The notes under the pieces: model-generated
Database searches by the model: none
Seen by the model: only the letters and a program-made list of their open reading frames with translations
Told to the model about the DNA's origin: nothing
Position numbers and translations under genes: made by a program
Shown: positions 60,950 through 64,000 of the stretch, piece by piece
Layout of the letters: each line of letters starts with the position of its first letter
Numbering within the stretch: position 1 is the first letter of the stretch
Origin: Rhodospirillales bacterium 24-66-33
Lineage (GTDB): Bacteria; Pseudomonadota; Alphaproteobacteria; Reyranellales; Reyranellaceae
DNA length: 64,000 nucleotides
Reading direction: 5' to 3'
Assembly (NCBI GenBank): GCA_002281855.1
Contig: NCHQ01000014.1
Location: 62,001 to 126,000, forward strand

Positions 60950-61977
60950 GGACGCTCCTGACAGGCGGTGCGGGCTTCATCGGCCAGCATGTGTTGCGCG
61001 AACTCCTGGCGCGCGGTCATGACGTGTGCGTGCTCGATTCGCTGCGCGAAGATGTCCACGGCCGCCGTCCTTGGACACCGCCGCCGGGCGTCGCCTTCGT
61101 GCACGGTGACGTGCGCGACGCCGCCGCCGTCGATCGTGCGCTGCATGGCAGGGAGTCGGTGCTGCATCTCGCGGCCAAGGTCGGGCTCGGGGTCGATGTC
61201 GGCGACCTGCCCGACTATGCATCGAGCAACGATGTCGGCACGGCGGTGCTGCTGGCCGGCATGGCGCGTGCGCGGATCGCTCGGCTCGTGCTGGCAAGCT
61301 CCATGGTGGTCTATGGCGAGGGTCTCGGCGTCTGTCCCGTGCATGGACCCGTGGCGCCTGCACCGCGCTGCCAGAAGGCGCTGGCGGCCGGCCAATTCGA
61401 GCCGCCGTGCCCGGTCTGCGGTACGCCGCTGGCGACCGGCCTGGTGAGCGAGAGCGCCGCACTCGATCCGCGCAATGCCTATGCCAGCAGCAAGGTCGCC
61501 CAGGAATTCTATGCCGCGAACTGGGCGCGCACGACCGGCGGTTCGGTCGCGGCGATGCGCTATCATAACGTCTATGGACCGGGCATGCCGCGGAACACGC
61601 CCTATGCCGGGGTCGCGGCCATCTTCACGTCGGCGCTGCGCCAGGGGAAGCCGCCACAGGTCTTCGAGGATGGCGGCCAGCGCCGCGACTTCGTCCATGT
61701 CCGCGACGTTGCCGCTGCCACGGTCGCAGCCTGCGAGAAGCATGACGCGGGCGTACGCGCCTTCAACGTCGGCTCCGGCACGCCGCGCACCGTTGGTGAG
61801 ATGGCCGCCGCGCTGGCGACCGCGATGAGGGGGCCCGCGCCACAGCTCACCGGTCACTACCGCCTGGGTGACGTCCGACACATCACCGCCGATTCGTCGC
61901 GCCTCCGCGCCGAGCTCCACTGGCGCCCGCGGGTCGAGTTCGCCGCTGGCATGCAAGAGCTGGCGGCAAACGCATAG
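60946..61977 (+). CDS. NAD-dependent nucleotide-sugar epimerase/dehydratase with Cys-rich insert
   Basis: The 343-residue extended SDR protein has the NAD-binding motif LLTGGAGFIGQHVLRELLAR, the Ser of ASSMVVYGEG and the catalytic YxxxK in NAYASSKVAQEFY, then RYHNVYGPGMPRNTPYAG. Between them (about 61325-61440) is an insert with four Cys: CPVHG, RCQK and CPVCG, likely a small Zn site. Similar inserts occur in some dTDP-rhamnose 4-epimerase-type proteins. It probably supplies the sugar nucleotide used by the upstream glycosyltransferase. It ends 58 bases from the convergent Ku gene. Confidence 0.87.
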   Translation: MRTLLTGGAGFIGQHVLRELLARGHDVCVLDSLREDVHGRRPWTPPPGVAFVHGDVRDAAAVDRALHGRESVLHLAAKVGLGVDVGDLPDYASSNDVGTAVLLAGMARARIARLVLASSMVVYGEGLGVCPVHGPVAPAPRCQKALAAGQFEPPCPVCGTPLATGLVSESAALDPRNAYASSKVAQEFYAANWARTTGGSVAAMRYHNVYGPGMPRNTPYAGVAAIFTSALRQGKPPQVFEDGGQRRDFVHVRDVAAATVAACEKHDAGVRAFNVGSGTPRTVGEMAAALATAMRGPAPQLTGHYRLGDVRHITADSSRLRAELHWRPRVEFAAGMQELAANA

Positions 61978-62034
61978 AGCCAGAAAACATCATCCCCCAC
62001 CTCGAAGTTCGCCCGGCAGGAATGCGCCATCACT

Positions 62035-62895
62035 TCATGCGGCCTTGCGGCGCGCGGGCTTCTTCTTGTTGGCGGTCGCGGCGGCAGCGTAGCGTTCGGC
62101 CCGCTTGCGCTCGGGACCGTCGCCCTGGAGACTTTTCTTGAGCGCCGCCATCAGGTCGACGACGCCGGATTCGTCAGCCGCAGGCGCCGGCTTGCTCTTG
62201 ACCGGCTTGCCCTTCTTCTTCTCCTCGATCAGCGCCCGCAGCGCGTCCTCGTAGCGGTCGGTGAACTCGGCGGGATCGAAGTCGCCCGACTGCTGCGCCA
62301 CGATCTTCTCGGCGATCTCGAGCATCTGGGCGTTGGGCTTCGGCAGGTCGGGATGGCCGATTTCGTCGAGCGTACGGACCTCCTCTGCGGTGCGCAGGGT
62401 CGTCAGCACGAGGCCATCCTCCTCAATCTCGATGGCGCAGACCCGCTCGCGCGTGCTCATAACGAGGCGGCCGATCGCCACCATGCCTTTGCGCTTCATC
62501 GCCTCGCGGATCACCGCGAAGGCTTCGATGCCCGTCTTGCCGGAGGGCACGAGATGATAGGGCATATCCCAGTAGAGACGGTCGATCGTCTCGCGCGCCA
62601 CGAACTTCTCGATGTCGACGATGCGGGTCGACTCGAGCTTCACGCTGTCGAAGTCCTCCTTGTCGAGTAGAACGTATTCGTCCTTGGCAATCGCGAAGCC
62701 TTTGACCAGGTCGCTTCGGGACAGTTCCTCGCCGGTGCCGGCGTCCACCGTCTTCATCCTGATCCGGTTGTTGGTCTTCGGGTTGATCAGGTTGAAGCGC
62801 ACTGTCTCTGCCTCGGTGGTCGCGGACCACAACGAGACAGGACAAGTCACAAGGGAAAGGCGGAGATGCCCTTCCCAGCTCGGTCTTGCAGCCAT
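62035..62895 (-). CDS. ku: Bacterial Ku, non-homologous end-joining protein
   Basis: Ku forms a homodimeric ring on DNA double-strand ends and recruits LigD. The 286-residue protein begins ARPSWEGHLRLSLVTCPVSL and shows FNLINPKTNNRIRMK, VRGFAIAKDEY-like VKGFAIAKDEYVLL, YLVPSGK-like PYHLVPSGKTGIEAFAVIRE and a Lys/Arg-rich C-terminal tail (KKKPARRKAA) that binds DNA in related proteins. No ligD is in the window. The upstream region contains a GGAACG/CGTTCC palindrome at 62967-62996. Confidence 0.96.
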   Translation of the reverse strand: MAARPSWEGHLRLSLVTCPVSLWSATTEAETVRFNLINPKTNNRIRMKTVDAGTGEELSRSDLVKGFAIAKDEYVLLDKEDFDSVKLESTRIVDIEKFVARETIDRLYWDMPYHLVPSGKTGIEAFAVIREAMKRKGMVAIGRLVMSTRERVCAIEIEEDGLVLTTLRTAEEVRTLDEIGHPDLPKPNAQMLEIAEKIVAQQSGDFDPAEFTDRYEDALRALIEEKKKGKPVKSKPAPAADESGVVDLMAALKKSLQGDGPERKRAERYAAAATANKKKPARRKAA

Positions 62896-63184
62896 TTTCA
62901 GATCCCCTCACGTCCGCGCGATTCAACTGCGGCGGACCGGCAATGTTGCGATCTCCGATAGGCATAGGAACGATTTCAATCAGTGGCGCCCGTTCCGACT
63001 TTGATCTCACCACGGGTTGGGGGCTGGCCGCCTCGGCAGCAAATCTCCTGCGCCATTCATCGCGCCGCAGCGGCCGTCGCGCTTTTGTCAACGACGTGAG
63101 AGTTGCCCCCATACGCGCTCGGGGCGGAACCCCGACCCTCGAAAAGCATTGCATCGTCTCTGCAATGCAATCGAGGAGTCCAGA
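62896..63184. promoter_or_regulatory. Ku/PepSY divergent region with inverted repeats
   Basis: This 289-base gap holds a symmetrical pair GGAACG (62967-62972) and CGTTCC (62991-62996); on either strand it reads GGAAC-N19-CGTT, resembling an alphaproteobacterial EcfG promoter but with a spacer longer than the usual 16-17. A further GGAAC at 63126-63130 is followed after 16 bases by CATT, one mismatch from the -10. A perfect 8-bp inverted repeat (GCATTGCA at 63146-63153, TGCAATGC at 63161-63168) lies just upstream of the AGGAGT ribosome-binding site. Confidence 0.45.
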
Positions 63185-63466
63185 ATGCGCTCGCTGTTCA
63201 CCGTTCCCGCCCTGTTGCTCGTCTCAGCCGGGCTCGTTCTCCCGGCAATGGCCAAGGACCGGGCCGTCACTGACCAGGAGCGGACGAAGCTCGAGGAGGC
63301 GGTGAAGGCGGCGGGCTGCACGGGCGGTGAAATGGAGTTCGACGACGACAAGGCGACGGCGCACCCCGCCGGCAAGTTCGAAGTCGATGACGCCAGGTGC
63401 GGCAACCAGAAGCACGACCTTGTCTTCGATACGGACTTCAAGATGCTTTCCAAGAAGCCCGACTGA
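63185..63466 (+). CDS. Small exported PepSY-like protein
   Basis: The 93-residue protein has a signal peptide (MRSLFTVPALLLVSAGLVLP, then AMA) and a mature domain of about 70 residues with TDQERTKLEEAVKAAGCTGG and KHDLVFDTDFKMLSKKPD, matching the short PepSY-type periplasmic proteins found in many alphaproteobacteria. Two Cys (AAGC and DARC) may form a disulfide. Function is unknown; PepSY domains are thought to inhibit proteases or bind ligands. The start is the ATG 6 bases after AGGAGT at 63174-63179. Confidence 0.75.
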   Translation: MRSLFTVPALLLVSAGLVLPAMAKDRAVTDQERTKLEEAVKAAGCTGGEMEFDDDKATAHPAGKFEVDDARCGNQKHDLVFDTDFKMLSKKPD

Positions 63467-63477
63467 TCGAGCTCGCC

Positions 63478-64000
63478 TCAGCCTGGCAGGTCTTGTGGCC
63501 GCCAGGCTGAGGCGGCCTCACGGGCAATACGGGTGAAGTTGCGCACCAGTACCGAGGCATTCCCGGTACGCCACACCGCCACCACCGGCAAACCCGCCGG
63601 CTTGTCCGAGATCGCCAGGCAGCGGAGACCTGGCATGTTGAAGCTCGTGACCGTCGATGGCGACAGAGCCACGCCAAGGCCGGCGCCCACGAAGCTCGCG
63701 ACGGTATGAATCTGGTCGGCATACTGCGCGATACGGGGCTCGAAGCCCGACCGCCGGCACATCTCCATGACGCGAGCGTGGATGAGCGGTGAGCCGGCGC
63801 GGGAATACATGACGAAAGGTTCGGTCATGAGTTGACGGATGCTGGTTGTCGAGCGGTCGGCAAGCGGGTGGTTCGCCGGAACCAGAGCGAGGAATGGCTC
63901 GCGAATGAGAGTGACCATCTGCAGGGCGCGACTGCTGATCGGCGGCCGCAGCAAGCCGACGTCGATGATGCCGTTCTCGAGGCATTTGACCTGGTCCGGG
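63478..64000 (-). CDS. LysR-type transcriptional regulator, C-terminal part (cut by window end)
   Basis: The visible 174 codons, continuing beyond 64000, form most of a LysR effector-binding domain: CLENGIIDVGLLRPPI, LALVPANHPLADRS, TEPFVMYSRAGSPLIHARVM, and FVGAGLGVALSPSTV. The helix-turn-helix is outside the window, so the DNA-binding half and effector cannot be assessed. It converges with the PepSY-like gene at 11 bases. Confidence 0.88.
   Translation of the reverse strand, partial: PDQVKCLENGIIDVGLLRPPISSRALQMVTLIREPFLALVPANHPLADRSTTSIRQLMTEPFVMYSRAGSPLIHARVMEMCRRSGFEPRIAQYADQIHTVASFVGAGLGVALSPSTVTSFNMPGLRCLAISDKPAGLPVVAVWRTGNASVLVRNFTRIAREAASAWRPQDLPG

Overview
The window is GC-rich and gene-dense, with long overlapping ATGA/GTGA/TTGA gene junctions, and looks chromosomal. 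The gene order rnpB - mraZ - rsmH - ftsL - ftsI - murE - murF - mraY - murD - ftsW - murG - murC - murB - ddl - ftsQ - ftsA - ftsZ - bamD - recN - ligA, the FtsZ with a long Ala/Pro linker ending in a FLRRQAN-type tail, and the bacterial Ku, class III aminotransferase and GlxA-type genes all point to an alphaproteobacterium, possibly of the Rhodospirillales/Reyranella kind. The order and genus are inference only. I see no insertion sequence, prophage, tRNA, CRISPR array or plasmid function.

Layout. 1-1734: the 3' end of an intradiol ring-cleavage dioxygenase gene, then an ATPase and permease of a nitrate/sulfonate/taurine-type ABC importer (+). 1736-6008 (-): uvrB, an exported alpha/beta hydrolase and an MFS transporter in one run. 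6066-8200 (+): a TSUP permease, a TerB/J-domain protein and an AmpD-like amidase. 8210-8599: RNase P RNA. 8722-8756: four 10-bp-phased pentamers that look like the MraZ operator. 8815-27651: a complete dcw cluster of 16 genes for peptidoglycan precursor synthesis and division, closed by a strong terminator at 27684-27710. 27762-32443: bamD, recN, ligA; lpxC, often found between ftsZ and bamD, is not here. 32563-38736: a giant autotransporter with 13 passenger repeats of two kinds.

38788-51997 is an accessory catabolic region: a minus-strand operon (amidohydrolase, COG0523/CobW GTPase, dimethylglycine dehydrogenase-like flavoprotein, each overlapping the next by 4 bases), a divergent GlxA/AraC regulator, a five-gene dipeptide-type ABC importer, and a class III aminotransferase. 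Together they suggest uptake and breakdown of an amide or N-methyl compound, under one regulator.

52173-58150 looks like an envelope oxidative-repair region: exported MsrB and MsrA, both lacking a recognisable resolving cysteine, a cupin protein, a polytopic membrane protein, a YedY/MsrP-like molybdoenzyme paired with a b-type cytochrome, and an exported PRC-barrel-like protein. 58226-61977 is an operon of a cystathionine lyase-type PLP enzyme, two glycosyltransferase-fold proteins and a nucleotide-sugar epimerase with a Cys-rich insertion. The window ends with Ku (-), a small PepSY-like exported protein (+) and a truncated LysR regulator (-).

Most notable for follow-up: the palindromic DNA inside the ftsL tail, the MraZ box, the amidohydrolase-GTPase-flavoprotein operon, the Tat-type methionine sulfoxide repair cluster, and several clear inverted repeats in front of operons.
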